DNA of 64,000 nt from Membranipora membranacea (GCA_914767715.1 OU612073.1:8680001-8744000); one strand, 5' to 3'. Positions 1 to 11,152 are shown, counted from the stretch's first letter. The notes: a model not told the origin generated them from the sequence alone. Numbers and translations: made by a program.

Positions 1-128
1 CCTCCCTAGAGCTAGGGCTATCAATAGTAGAGAATATCTACCCATTCTTCAGTAATAAGAAGGACTGCGAGCTCGCCAGAAACGGACCTATGGCTAAACA
101 ATGTCTCAAGAGATTTGACGATAAATGT
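1..128 (+). CDS. REV3L: REV3L exon a (linker region; starts before window)
   Basis: Open in the frame starting at base 3 and ending at a consensus donor (GTAAGT at 129) in phase 0. It encodes a stretch containing [12 protein letters not shown], which resembles a linker patch of animal REV3L. The acceptor lies outside the window. Confidence 0.7.
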
Positions 129-3100
129 GTAAGTTATCTCCTGTTTCTTTAGCTGTTTCTGTATTCGGGAGTAGAACCAAAATTCATGACTCTCGTCTTG
201 GAGGGAGGGAAGGGATGATGTATGATATCGTAATGCTTACTTTTGGTGTTAAATTTCAAAGACACTGTTTTCCTAGATTCCAAGAGGGTTGTTGTCAAAA
301 GGCTACTACATACTGCTAGTCCCTGCTATGGTCCCTTGCTAAGACTCTTCTTCCTACTATAAGCTCGGATCGCAAAATCACCAGTAGATAATTTAAAATC
401 TGTATCTTACTGTAGCCAGAGCATCTACCCTCAGTAATACTAAGGCTTCCTGAGGATCTGCCCAAGCAGTATTCAGGTGTTACAAGATTCGAGAAAGTCA
501 AACCACCTCCTAGCAGAAATACAGTAGAGAAATGGCTACACTACAGGCAGCAGAAAGCTGATACTGGCACAAATGATGAGGTAAGTGTAGTCATAATTCC
601 AGTCTAAACAAGTACTGTGTCATCCCTTATGTGATTAGTAAGGGGTTGGCACATGTTACATACTCATTAAATTGACTTACCGGTCAGGGATACACCTTAA
701 TAGTGTAGTCTCAATGTCAGTTTGGGGCCATCCTTCTGGACTGAAAGGTACACATCAGTTTTATTCATTTATCACAATATTGAAATTTTTAATATCTTCC
801 ATTTTTTTCTCAAGTCAATTAATTTTCTTTTTCCTTCAGGCCATATCAGACAATCAAAAACCGCCAACTTCAGCTGTAGCAGATTCAGATGGTTTACGCC
901 AGCCTATCTCTGACGCAAGCGTACTTCTGTCACAAGAAAGCAGAATGGAGACATCATCAATGGAGCTTGATCCAACACTGTTAGAAGAGATGGATGTCAT
1001 AGTGCCTGAAAGTCCTCCATTCTCTCCAGACTATGCAGACCAGAGTGTTATACCTGCTACTCCCCCTACTCCTAAAGAGCTTAGTCAGAAATCTGTCACT
1101 GTGACACCAAGCGTTATCCTTGCTACGCCCCCTACACCTAAAGAGCTTAGTCAGAAATCTGTCACTGTGACACCACTCGATGATAGGACGAGACATTCTA
1201 GTGCTACAGGTGCAGCAGAGTATACTCATCTTAGACCTACCAGCAAAGGTTTGTTGTAAACTCGTTGTCCTGATCATACTAAGAATGCACGGAACTTGAA
1301 TTAAGTTTGTTGCTGTCCTCTGATCCATTTCTCGACTTTTTATATTTTAAGATATATTGTCTACAGTAAAACATCTGTAGTCTGTAGTTATAATGATTTT
1401 GCCACATCTCTCATCACTGGTTGTGTATCATTTATATATACCAAGGTACGTTGGGCAACACATGCATTTAATTGTCAGATGCCAGCATAACCTTTCCTGT
1501 TTTGAAGGGAGGGGCAAAGAGTTTTATTTCTGCCGTCCACAAATTGCAAGTCTGTTGCTAGGAAAATTATTCTGTTTCTTCAATTACAGCATCAACTAAA
1601 GCCAGTTATTCTCAGCATGGCTCCTCTAGGCCTGGATCTCGAAAGAAACACCACGATCTCTTCAGTACACAGATCATACAATCATTGAATGCTTCAGAGA
1701 GATCAAGGACGCCAAGCACTCAACGCTCAAGCAGAAGGTAAACAAAACTAATCTATCTATTCTCTCTGGCTTAGATTAGATTGGAATTTCACATCTTGTA
1801 TGTCATAGTCTGTGTACAACAGCCTCAATCAATGTAACATTGTGAAGGTGTATCTATCACTGCTTCCTTCCTTTACATTATACTTCACATTGTGTTTTCA
1901 TCAAACTTTGTGAAATATGATATTATATTACGTGCTATAGAACGAATGATTTTATATTCCAGATCTTCAGCATTTGGAGATAAGCCGACAGACCATGACA
2001 GAACGCTGATGGCGGATCACTCTCTCCTGAAGTATGTACTTAATTCTTTCTTATTCTTCATATCTTAGGATCATTTAGCTCAACGTGATTCCAAAAAATT
2101 ATGTTTAAATGTGTGAAGAGGTGCTACTCTTATGGTCTGGAGAAGTTTCATTTGACTCATAAACTGTAAAAGCTTATATATAAAATACAGTATCATTAAA
2201 TACAAGTATATATTTGTTTATGCTTTTACTTTTACTTATTACTGATATACTTTTGTCTCGCTGGCTTTTTCAGACCATTTGTTTCAATTCTTATTCTCTA
2301 TTCCTCCCTAAGTGTGACGCAGGCTGATATGAGCACCTACTCGCCACTCACCCAGTCTCTGTGTCCGTCAGCTGACCAATCATCAGTTAACCTCACCAGA
2401 GTGTGGTCACATGATAAGAGTAGTATAGAGGGTCTGTCAGGTATACAGGATAGAGCTGCGGAGACACATCAGCTACTTAAAGATATGGCCAGTCATAACA
2501 CAGCTCATAATGATATGATAACTATGTGTCTGGAGCTACACATCAATACTAGAGGTAAGCTGTTACAGCTATTCCACGTTTACCTCTTTCACATCTTTCA
2601 CCACCTTTACCACTTTTACTACTTTTACTACTATTGTTTGACTACTGTCACAATTTTTACTGCTTTTACTATTACTACCTAATCCAATTTCATGAAGTGA
2701 AATTCATGAAAAATTAAACCTTTTGGCAGTTGTCTTCTTATATGTTGTGAGCAGACAACTGAGAAAATAAAATAATGTATTATGATTTTAGGTACACTGT
2801 ACCCTGATCCAGCCCTAGATGAAGTACAAGCAATATTTGTACATCTTCATCATGACTTAGCCACCAGCCAGACGCATCACTATGTACTGGTGTCACTGAG
2901 TGACAGCAGTCAGAATGTGCCTGCTCTCGCCCATACTGTGCCAGCTGTCAAAGTGGTCAGATGTCACAGTGAGGCTGATATGCTAGAGAACCTTGTCAAG
3001 ATTGTCAGAAAGTAAGCTACTAGTAAACCTTAAGTGTGTTTATGTGTCGTAACTTCCATTTGTGTGATTGCATGTAAGCTTCTTGAGAGGCGTCATAAAC

Positions 3101-6100
3101 ATTTGAATATATATATTAAAGATAATATGATTTATAAAAAAACACATAATATTTAATATTAATAATGTGAATGTATGGATATGTGGGTTAAAATGTTGGT
3201 TAAAATTGCAAGTCTGTCTCTGTCCAAAGACTAAGAAATAACAGCGCCTTAGAGGCGCGGCCGCCGTATTTACATTATATCGATTTTGATGTTGGTCATT
3301 CTTTGAGGGCTGTATAGTGTACAGTAGTATGGATAAATGTACATTATATCACGTTTATTCTTTATAGACATGATCCTGACTTGCTCGTTGGCTGGGAGGT
3401 ACACAATCTCTCCTGGGGTTATCTCCTCCGCCGAGCTCGATCTCTTCAGATGAACCTTTCCAATGATCTCTCTCGTATCCCACAGCCTGTCAGACTGAAC
3501 ATGTCTCAGCAGGAAGTAACGGTTCACAGCTCAGAGTTTAACAGAGTCGGCGGACGAGTTCTTGTTAACATGTGGAAAGTGATGAGACATCAGGTGAGAG
3601 CATTGGTTGTTACTTTACATACAACAATAGCAACTACATCAACATAACATCATTCGACACTCCTTTGCTTATTGGCTAAGATCAAAGTGTCACTGACAAT
3701 GGCTGATTAATTTCAGTTTCAGTTTTGGCAGCTTGCTGCACACCCAGTTCAGGAGGACTTTTATGGTCTCGCATGCATTCTAGCTTTCTAGGATGTATCA
3801 CATTCTGAGTATGAGGATTTAGGGCACCTTGTGTCCCTCTTGATGGGGAAGCCCAATCCTCCAATTCTTACTAAACAGCAAGTACCTCATTTATTCTCAT
3901 CATCTTTTGTTTGGCATTGTGTTCAAAATCATTTTAGCCAATTCCTATGCATGACAACTCGGTATGCTTTGGTCATACAATGGGGATTTGCGGATTGCGA
4001 ATAAAAACCTTCAGTTACCTTTTGATAAGAGTCTTCCTCTGGAAAACTTGTAAACCTTGTTGACTGATGATAAGAAGGATGATTGCCATAAAACTAAAAT
4101 TCAGTGTTTGTATTTGTTTCAGATGCATCTATACTTGATACCTTCATTGACTAACTACAACTTTGAGAATGTTGTCTATCACACTCTAAACCTGAGAGTA
4201 CCTAAGTACTCATATCAGCAGCTAACAGACTGGTACACAACTCCTAAATACAGGTAGGATACAATCTACATATACGATATATAGTTTCTTTTAATTCGTT
4301 AATCCTGTTTGTGAAGTTCATACTCAACATTTTTGTCTATTTGACCAAGTATCACCAAGACACACCAATGACTTTTAATCCAAGTCATTACATTCAATTT
4401 TTGGTATCAATCATCCCTCCTGAGAATACGTTTGGAAATTAGGCGTGAGAAATCAGCGCTAGATTAGGCCTCAACTAAAATAAAATGAGATACAAACAAT
4501 CTCATTTTGAAAAGTGTTAAACTGATTTACACATTTACATATGGGAGACCTGAACCCAATTTTACCAATCGCCATGGAATGTGATTGATGTCATTACAAG
4601 GAATGTGATTACATTTCATAAATGATCAGCCACGCTTTCCTCAGCTAGGAATTCTAATGAAAAGCGCAGACTGTTTTGAAGATTTTTAACTGAACATAAT
4701 AGCAAGTTTCCTTATCATTCATGATATGCTTATTGGTAAGACTGCTGCTGTTAGCACCTTATCCAACTCCATCTCATCATTGTAATTATATCTCACATTC
4801 AGGATTAGAGTGATTAACTATTATACACAGAGAGTGAGCTTACTGCATAACATGGAGCAGCAGATTGATTTTATCGGACAGACAAGTGAGTTTGCCCGAG
4901 TGTACGGTATAGAGTTCTGTGATGTGGTAGCCAAAGGATCTCAGTATAAAGTAGAGTCTATGATGCTAAGGATCGCCAAACCGCTGAACTTTGTGGCCGT
5001 CAGTCCAAATATCCAACAAAGAGTCAGGATGAACCCCCCAGGTATGTGATTAGATCAGGCTTTATCCAATTTGCCATAATTTGGAGTTGCTCCCACTCTA
5101 AGCCAGCGGCTAACTGGTAGGATCGTGACAAACAGCATGAGATGAAGGCAAATTTGATCTAACTCTTAATAGTGTATGATGGTGTTCATATATTGATGGC
5201 ATGGTTCTAGCTAGCTAGGCTCTGATATGATTGACTGTTTGATGGCAAGGAGAGCTAATACCAGGTCACTGAAAGTACCTATTGAGAAGGGAAAGTGAAA
5301 CTAAACTGTTTTCTCATTTACTATATATCTATAAGAAAATACCCCCTGACCTGGCATTGGTTCTCCTCCCCCCCCCCCCCTCCCAGCCATTCAGATCCAA
5401 CACATTGGCTAGATACCAGCATATTCAGTTTCCTGAACACCATGGGAAGCTGTGAAGAATAGGTTGCATATTCAAGCATTTGGTAAGGAGTTTTCCAGGT
5501 GATAGACCAAATACAAGCACAAGTCATCTAAATCACACAAAACTGAGAGGTTTAGAGTGCTGTTATTTTTAAAAGTGGCGTTAAAAATCCTTACTTGATG
5601 ATAGCGTTGCGCCTTCTCCTCAGAGTGGCTTAATACGGCATATAAAGACCTGATTGATGTTCATTGACTATCATAACGCCTCCCATATTTGGTATCATGT
5701 TGAAGGTCTCAGTCTAATTATGAGCTGTGATGTAAAATGAATCACTTCTCACATTTGTTCATTCTCTCCCCTTGTTACTTTTTACAGAATGCATACCGCT
5801 GACCCTGGAGCCTCAGTCACATTTCTACGCTGACCCTGTTATAGTACTTGACTTTCAGAGTCTGTACCCTTCTATCATGATAGCTTATAACTACTGCTTC
5901 TCTACCTGCCTCGGCCATGTGTCAGAGCTAGAGAGAGCTGGGTATGTAATCTACTGTAATTATTTGAGGATTTAATTATTAAACACTTTTTATTGTAAGA
6001 CAATATCATCCTGGTTGGTTGTTATATATAACAGAGCAAATGTTGGGGAAAGAAAAAGAGAGAAAGTTATAAACGCATATCGTTTGGAGGATTGTTAAGT

Positions 6101-9100
6101 TGGGACTAGCATTAATGAATCATAATATAAATTACGATTCCTATCATGATCTATATGCAATTCTTCTGCATTTGGTATTGATATAACACTTTGATTTGCT
6201 CTTACAAGATTTTATAAGGATGCTGTCAGTGGCATCTTCTTCCATTGAATTTGAACCTTGTACAACTCAGCACTCACATCTCAGTCTCGTATACTGTGAG
6301 AAACCCATCCATGAAGAGATGGCTCTATATTAAGTTTAACAAAGGTGTGCCTGTCTTGACAAGCTATTTTGTAGCTTGTTGTAGCCAATGGAGGTATACC
6401 ATACATTTCTGTATTTTTACTTTTAGCGGTGAGGATTTTAAGTTTGGCTGTACCTCGTTACGTATACCAGCTCATGTACTGTGTAAGCTAAAGGATCATA
6501 TAAATGTATCACCTAACGGAGTAGCTTTTGTTAAACAGCATGTCAGGAAGGGAGTTATATCCAGGTATGTACTAACGTATATATATATAAATAGTAAAAT
6601 ATATATAATATAATTTATAATTATGTAATATATAATGATAAATATAAAATAATGTAGACAAAGTTTCATCCAGTTTGCCTGTCTTCGGAATTGCTCCCCC
6701 ACTACTGAAAGCCACACGTAGCCTTTTTTAGCCAGTGGCTTATCACTGGAGGGAAGCAGTTCCAAATGCAAGCAAACTAGATCCAACTTGATCTTGTACT
6801 GATGAAGTCCATTGGAGTTTACAAACAAAGTCAATGTAGCAAAAATATACCTTGTATAGAGATTCAACTCTGCTGACATTCATGCAAGACATAAGAAATT
6901 TGTATTTGCCTGAGGTAATTTTTAATATATTGTATTTCTTAGCCTTATGATTTTTTTCACTGAATGATTGATTCTCAATGCTAGACAACAAAAAGGTGTG
7001 CTATGAATGATGATGTTACTTCTCTGCTTTTCTAGAATGGTGGAGGAGATATTGGACACACGGTTGATGGTAAAGCGTTGTATGTCTCGTTATAAGTCAG
7101 ATAAAGGACTACATAAGCTTTTACACGCCAGGCAGCTCGGCCTAAAACTCATAGCTAACGTTACGTTTGGGTACACTGCAGCTAACTTCTCTGGTAGAAT
7201 GCCTTGTGTTGAGGTATGTGTGAAGGAAAAGTTGATCTCTCAAATGCCTCTATGTCTCTCAATATTACTAAATGTTTCCTCTCACACAAAAAATCCTAAA
7301 TGAAAAGCATCGTGTTGCTGAAATTATTTTCTCTAAATGTTGCTGGAATTCAGGTAAGTAACTCAGTCATTGTGTATCTAAAATAAGGAAATCCTAGTTT
7401 CTAACAGTAATGCTATATTGGTGAGTATATCTCAATCATTGTATGTCTGAAATCAGGAAGTTTCTAACAATAATGCTATATTAGTGAGTGAAACCTGATG
7501 AAGTGAATAAATCACTCACTAAATTTGGACCTATTTCCATGTGCTGCTGTATGTGTCAATGGTGAGCCATACACATTCCTAACCTGATGAACACTTCTTC
7601 TTTTCAACCCAAAGGTTGGAGACAGCATTGTACGCAAAGCGCGCGAGACGCTAGAGCACGCCATCAAACTAGTGAATGAGAGCGAGAGGTGGAACTGTCG
7701 AGTAGTGTACGGAGACACTGATAGTCTGTTTGTACAAGTACCCGGCCGTAATCTTCAACAAGCCTTCAAGATTGGAGAGGAAATACGAGACGCCGTCACT
7801 GCTGCTAACCCTAAACCTATCAAACTCAAACTGGAGAAGGTGAGATTCTTTGAAATGAAAAAATACCAGCGGCTAGGGTCTTCTTGGAAATGGATAGACC
7901 ACCATGCATTGTTCAACGATTGCTTCGGAAATGTCTTGGTCACTGTCAAATACCAATAACCTAGCTGACAACATTTATAACTGACAAAAGAACCCAATTA
8001 ATGTAATACAAAATCAAAAGGTTTGTTGAAGATTTTTTTTTTGCTCTGAAAGCTGATCGCAAAACTCCTTTTGTGTAGTCTGAAAAAAAATATATATTAG
8101 GGGAGTTCTGTCATGACATACTCTTAGGTGGAGAGAAATTAGAGTGTAGAGGGAATAGAGTGTTATGTTTCTTGTTTATTGTTAATTTTATTATTTATTC
8201 TTTATTAATTCTATTATAATATAATATATTAAATTGTTTTAGGTGTATATGGGCTGCGTACTGCAGACTAAGAAGAGATACGCCGGTTATATGTATGAGA
8301 CAGCTGATCAGAAGGAGCCTGTGTTTGACGCTAAAGGTATAGAGACAGTGAGGAGGGACTCTGTACCTGCTGTCACTAAGGTAGGTGATCGGACTGACAC
8401 ACATGGCCAGGTGCCCATTGGCCAATTAAGGCAAGACAACTTACTGGCTCCTTACTGCGTCTGACGCCAATACCCTATCATCCAAAGCCAATGATAAATC
8501 AATTTTCATACCCCAGACCTTATCACAAATTGCAGATTATTGGTTGATCCCGATGTTAGCTTAAATATAAAGGAAAAATCTGGCTAAATAATATGGCAGA
8601 AAAATAAATGTCATTGTTACAACTTGAATTGAATTGAATGGTTCATCTGTGGTGGCTGTTACATGGGTGTTGTTGACGAGTTTAAGATATGAGGCTTGGA
8701 ATATATGTTGGAATGCAATCATAGGATAATAAGATGTATCATCACTTTTCTCACAACACGCTTTTAACCTGAAATTTAGGGAAAATTGATCTATGTCATA
8801 ATTATTCTTTATTAGTCAATAATTTATACTGTTTCTTCATAGATCTTACAGAAGTCGCTGACGATGTTGTTTGCCACAAGAGACCTCTCACAGATCAAAT
8901 CTTACATTCAGAAACAGCTGACCAAAATACTGGATGGCTCGGCTAAACTTCAGGATTTCATATTCTCTAAAGAGTACAGAGGCGAGAGAGGGTATAAACC
9001 TACTGCTAAAGTTCCTGCACTACTTATAGCTAAGTGAGTGCCAAACAATTGATCCAAAAAATCTACTTGGTACGTAAGAGGTGATTTTTGATACTCCCCG

Positions 9101-11152
9101 TTATTCAAAAGTTCCATGGATATGAAACAAGCATGTATTCAATGTTGGACAAAATCACAATGAGATAATGTTCAAAGCCAAGTTAGGAAAGCTTAGCCTT
9201 TTATTCAGAAATTTGATAAAAACTGCTCAAAAGCTTTGTTACAAAGTATCGCACAACTCTAAGAAAGGAAAATGCTCTTCAAAATATACTGACTCCACTA
9301 AATGATTAAGGGTTGTCAAGACAGGCGCATGAAGTGGTAACCCTCACCGTTTTCTATGTACAGGCGCAGAGTACAGGTAGATGTTTGGAGTGAGCACCAG
9401 TCTGGAGAACGTGTACCTTATGTGATTGTGTGCGGGGCTCCGGGTACACCCCTCTACCATCTAGTGAGGGAACCTCAGGAACTACTGGCTAACCCTCAAC
9501 TCAAGCTCAACACTTTGTACTATGTGAACCGAATTATAATTCCACCTCTACACAGGTAATGTTTAATTTAATATATGTTCTCAAAGTTTTACATACTCAT
9601 CTCTTGTTCACGTACTTGTATACATACATCTATCTAATCACCGATTCCAGTTATTCATGTAAAGGTTCTGGGCATAATATATCTGTATAAACCCATTTAA
9701 TTGACATTCTGTTTGTTTTTTTTTGAACAAAATGGAGTGAAGATTTAATTTTATGAACGTGTGTCATTATCGTTTTTACCTGCAAGCCGTTATATATGTG
9801 TGAGAGCTATAGAAGTTTATACTGATATACAAAAAAACATCAAATGCTTTGTAACTATCTTGTTTTTGAGACTAGTACTTTTGTTGTCTAAGCTCTCCTT
9901 TATGGTGATAATACTGGTCTGGTTGTAGAGCTCTATCATTACTGGGAGTCAATGTGCAGAGCTGGTATGAGGAACTACCTAGGATCAACAAAATCACAAA
10001 CGAGGATACCACAGGCAAAGTCAAGGTACGATAACTCTATATGGTTAGACTAACATAAACCTAGTCCACCAACCAGAGTAGTAGGCATCGGATAATGTTA
10101 TAATATATATTTGTACGTTAATAACAGCTGCAACTAAAATTTCTTGTCATGTTTATAATACTTACAAACGGCATGCGGAATTTAAGGATCTCCAAAGGTG
10201 TGTTTATTCTGGGACTATTCCGAGGCTGAGTGCCAAACTTGGCAGAAATCCAACACGGTTGTCGTCAGGTTCGTTTGCAGCTGCAGACTTTTGAATATGT
10301 AGTTCACCAACAATCGTCCAAGCAAGTATGAAAAATTGCCAAGATTACTTGGCCAGTGCACCAAAACACTTAATTTGTTTTTTTTTTATGTTACAGAGTA
10401 CATTGCCGCAGTATTTCTCATCCGCTAAGTGTCTGATTTGTGAGGGAGGGTATCAGGCTACCATCTGTCACAGATGTCTGACTCGATATCCTGAGGCTAC
10501 CGTTGTTGCTCTCAATAATATTGTAGGCAGGCAATTCCAACAAGAGCTGCATGTTTCACAGGTATAGCTTGCTATTTACGTTTGACAAAGAACCCATCAT
10601 GCTTTTAGTTTGCAGCTGGGGTAAATTTATTGTTATCCCTTTCCTTATCATGCTGAGTTTGAATGTAGATACAGACTCAGAAGCATACCATTCCTCATAG
10701 TTCTAACTTGCGCAGTACAAAATATATCCTATTTTCTGTTTATATTTCGTCATATTATGCTGTGTTTTTAATTCCGTTGCCATAAACTTTTCACTCATGA
10801 ACTGGTCAACCTGTAGATACAATTTGATCCAATTTACCTGTATTTCGAGTCGTTTCCATTTTACTAGTACGCCGAGGTGGAACAACTCCAAATGCTCACA
10901 AATTTATCTAACTTGATCACGTATATCTATGGTTCTCAATGTTATACGAATTGTAAGTGTCACTGATGATTTGGTTGTTATTTATAGATATGTAGAGCAT
11001 GTTCTAGGATGTCAGGTAGTGACATCGAGAAACAGGTAGCTTGTATCTCACTGGACTGTCCTGTATTGTACAAGAGAACACAACTTACTAAACAGAGAGA
11101 TCTATCCGCCACATTATGTGAAAAATATCTCGGTAAAATCAACAACTACTGA
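1..11152 (+). CDS. REV3L: DNA polymerase zeta catalytic subunit REV3L, C-terminal part (20 exons, 5' end outside window)
   Basis: Catalytic subunit of translesion DNA polymerase zeta, which extends from mismatched or damaged primer ends in the nucleus. Exons read here: 1-128, 416-580, 840-1248, 1590-1737, 1963-2031, 2313-2554, 2792-3011, 3368-3593, 4123-4253, 4803-5041, 5788-5941, 6427-6564, 7036-7213, 7615-7839, 8243-8380, 8843-9033, 9364-9555, 9929-10025, 10397-10561, 10988-11152. All phases match, giving 1,205 residues with no internal stop and a TGA at 11150-11152. Seen directly: polymerase motif A (DFQSLYPS), a motif B region ([10 protein letters not shown]), motif C (YGDTDS), then a four-Cys CysA module and a CysB module. 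In the ExoI-like stretch (MCLELH) the first acidic residue of the usual D-x-E is absent, as expected for Rev3, which does not proofread. The low-complexity linker before the exonuclease-like fold keeps the KPPPSR and SPD-rich patches seen in animal REV3L. The N-terminal domain and most of the long central region lie upstream of the window. Confidence 0.95.
416..580 (+). CDS. REV3L: REV3L exon b (KPPPSR linker motif)
   Basis: Acceptor TAG at 413-415 and donor GTAAGT at 581; 55 codons, phase 0 at both ends. It carries [17 protein letters not shown], matching the conserved PSR..V..WL patch of the REV3L linker. Confidence 0.8.
840..1248 (+). CDS. REV3L: REV3L exon c (Pro/Ser-rich linker with internal tandem repeat)
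   Basis: Strong pyrimidine tract and CAG acceptor before 840; weak donor GTTTGT at 1249; leaves phase 1. The exon is Ser/Thr/Pro-rich and includes a SPPFSPDY-type patch. A 22-residue tandem duplication lies at 1044-1175. The weak donor makes the 3' edge the least certain part. Confidence 0.75.
1044..1175 (+). repeat. REV3L: Two-copy 66-bp coding tandem repeat in REV3L
   Basis: Copies 1044-1109 and 1110-1175. Each encodes 22 residues containing [17 protein letters not shown]; the peptide copies differ at one position (VIP versus VIL). The 66-bp period keeps the reading frame. The TPPTP cores are proline-directed phosphorylation-like sequences, by inference only. Confidence 0.9.
1590..1737 (+). 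CDS. REV3L: REV3L exon d (linker)
   Basis: Acceptor CAG at 1587-1589, donor GTAAAC at 1738. Enters in phase 1 and leaves in phase 2. It encodes a basic Ser-rich stretch with [13 protein letters not shown], reminiscent of the FHSTPII patch in animal REV3L. Confidence 0.75.
1963..2031 (+). CDS. REV3L: REV3L exon e (short linker exon)
   Basis: Acceptor CAG before 1963, donor GTATGT at 2032, phase 2 at both ends. 23 residues of linker without a recognised motif. Supported mainly by phase continuity between its neighbours. Confidence 0.65.
2313..2554 (+). CDS. REV3L: REV3L exon f (start of exonuclease-like domain)
   Basis: Donor GTAAGC at 2555, leaving phase 1. The exon ends with [14 protein letters not shown], the degenerate ExoI-like region. 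Two in-frame acceptors are possible: AAG at 2310-2312 after a long pyrimidine tract, used here, or CAG at 2271-2273, which would add 13 mostly hydrophobic residues. I prefer the downstream site because the extra stretch looks like a pyrimidine tract. Confidence 0.75.
2792..3011 (+). CDS. REV3L: REV3L exon g (exonuclease-like domain)
   Basis: Acceptor TAG before 2792, donor GTAAGC at 3012. Enters phase 1, leaves phase 2. Encodes [21 protein letters not shown] and the following strands of the inactive exonuclease fold. Confidence 0.9.
3244..3258. other. Small GC hairpin in REV3L intron
   Basis: GCGCCT-TAG-AGGCGC is a perfect 6-bp stem with a 3-base loop, followed by a NotI-type GCGGCCGC string, in an otherwise AT-rich intron. 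No function is implied. Confidence 0.6.
3368..3593 (+). CDS. REV3L: REV3L exon h (exonuclease-like domain)
   Basis: Acceptor TAG before 3368, donor GTGAGA at 3594. Begins with [20 protein letters not shown], corresponding to the DPD-I/L-G-E..SWGYL element of REV3, and ends near NMWKVMRHQ. Confidence 0.95.
4123..4253 (+). CDS. REV3L: REV3L exon i
   Basis: Acceptor CAG before 4123, donor GTAGGA at 4254, leaves phase 2. Contains [15 protein letters not shown], the conserved LTNY..ENV..H.L element. About six extra residues (MHLYLI) stand before it compared with what I recall of vertebrate REV3L, so the acceptor could differ. Confidence 0.85.
4803..5041 (+). CDS. REV3L: REV3L exon j (N-terminal edge of polymerase core)
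   Basis: Acceptor CAG before 4803, donor GTATGT at 5042, leaves phase 1. Encodes [16 protein letters not shown] and [16 protein letters not shown], both highly conserved in REV3. Confidence 0.95.
5062..5164. repeat. Foldback (MITE-like) element copy 1
   Basis: In the REV3L intron after exon j. The ends are imperfect inverted repeats (ATCCAATTTGCC against GGCAAATTTGAT), with an inner GGAGTTGCTCCC dyad. Resembles the elements at 6667-6792 and 10820-10918. Confidence 0.5.
5788..5941 (+). CDS. REV3L: REV3L exon k (polymerase motif A)
   Basis: Acceptor CAG before 5788, donor GTATGT at 5942. Carries [20 protein letters not shown], the palm motif A whose Asp binds catalytic metal in B-family polymerases. 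Confidence 0.97.
6427..6564 (+). CDS. REV3L: REV3L exon l
   Basis: Acceptor TAG before 6427, donor GTATGT at 6565, phase 2 to phase 2. Encodes [11 protein letters not shown] and [18 protein letters not shown], a conserved palm/fingers segment. Confidence 0.95.
6575..6657. repeat. AT-rich simple sequence
   Basis: About 80 bases almost entirely A and T (TATATA/ATAAT mixtures) right after the exon l donor. Low complexity only. Confidence 0.7.
6667..6792. repeat. Foldback (MITE-like) element copy 2
   Basis: In the intron after exon l. The left end CAGTTTGCCTGTCTTCGGAA and the right end (reverse complement GTTTGCTTGCATTTGGAA) form long imperfect inverted arms. Same family as 5062-5164 and 10820-10918. 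Confidence 0.5.
7036..7213 (+). CDS. REV3L: REV3L exon m (fingers, motif B)
   Basis: Acceptor TAG before 7036, donor GTATGT at 7214. Contains [20 protein letters not shown], the motif B helix that contacts the incoming nucleotide. Confidence 0.97.
7361..7489 (+). repeat. Imperfect two-copy tandem repeat in REV3L intron
   Basis: Two units of about 60-66 bases (about 7361-7426 and 7429-7489), both ending in a TTCTAACARTAATGCTATAT core and GTGAGT. Each unit therefore ends with a donor-like GTGAGT. Confidence 0.6.
7615..7839 (+). CDS. REV3L: REV3L exon n (polymerase motif C)
   Basis: Acceptor AAG before 7615, donor GTGAGA at 7840; 75 codons, phase 0 at both ends. Contains [11 protein letters not shown], motif C with the two catalytic Asp residues. 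Confidence 0.97.
8243..8380 (+). CDS. REV3L: REV3L exon o (KKRY motif)
   Basis: Acceptor TAG before 8243, donor GTAGGT at 8381; 46 codons. Contains [15 protein letters not shown] and [14 protein letters not shown], the conserved thumb-proximal region. Confidence 0.97.
8405..8468 (+). repeat. Dispersed repeat fragment, copy in REV3L intron
   Basis: About 65 bases including CAGGTGCCCATTGGC and AGACAACTTACTGGCT. They recur in opposite orientation at 11291-11353. Probably a mobile-element remnant. Confidence 0.55.
8843..9033 (+). CDS. REV3L: REV3L exon p (thumb)
   Basis: Acceptor TAG before 8843, donor GTGAGT at 9034, leaves phase 2. Contains [17 protein letters not shown] and [10 protein letters not shown] of the thumb subdomain. 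Confidence 0.95.
9364..9555 (+). CDS. REV3L: REV3L exon q
   Basis: Acceptor CAG before 9364, donor GTAATG at 9556. Contains [18 protein letters not shown] and [17 protein letters not shown], the conserved end of the polymerase core. Confidence 0.95.
9929..10025 (+). CDS. REV3L: REV3L exon r
   Basis: Acceptor TAG before 9929, donor GTACGA at 10026. Encodes [19 protein letters not shown], the link between the core and the C-terminal metal-binding domain. Confidence 0.9.
10397..10561 (+). CDS. REV3L: REV3L exon s (CysA zinc module)
   Basis: Acceptor CAG before 10397, donor GTATAG at 10562; 55 codons. Two Cys pairs, CLIC and CHRC, form the CysA zinc site. Confidence 0.95.
10820..10918. repeat. 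Foldback (MITE-like) element copy 3
   Basis: In the last REV3L intron. The left arm (ATCCAATTTACCTGTATTTC) and the right arm (GGAACAACTCCAAATGC onward) are inverted versions of each other. Same family as 5062-5164 and 6667-6792. Confidence 0.5.
10988..11152 (+). CDS. REV3L: REV3L terminal exon (CysB module and stop)
   Basis: Acceptor TAG before 10988; ends at TGA 11150-11152. CRAC and CISLDC supply the four Cys of CysB, which in B-family polymerases binds a [4Fe-4S] cluster and accessory subunits. All four Cys are present. Confidence 0.95.
   Translation: MCRACSRMSGSDIEKQVACISLDCPVLYKRTQLTKQRDLSATLCEKYLGKINNY

Noticed and set aside
672-839. Upstream extension of the open frame into 672-839
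   Set aside because: It runs through a clear pyrimidine tract and CAG acceptor; the REV3L exon starts at 840.
3270-3527. Minus-strand 85-codon open frame across REV3L exon h
   Set aside because: Shadow of the conserved plus-strand exon; no independent support.
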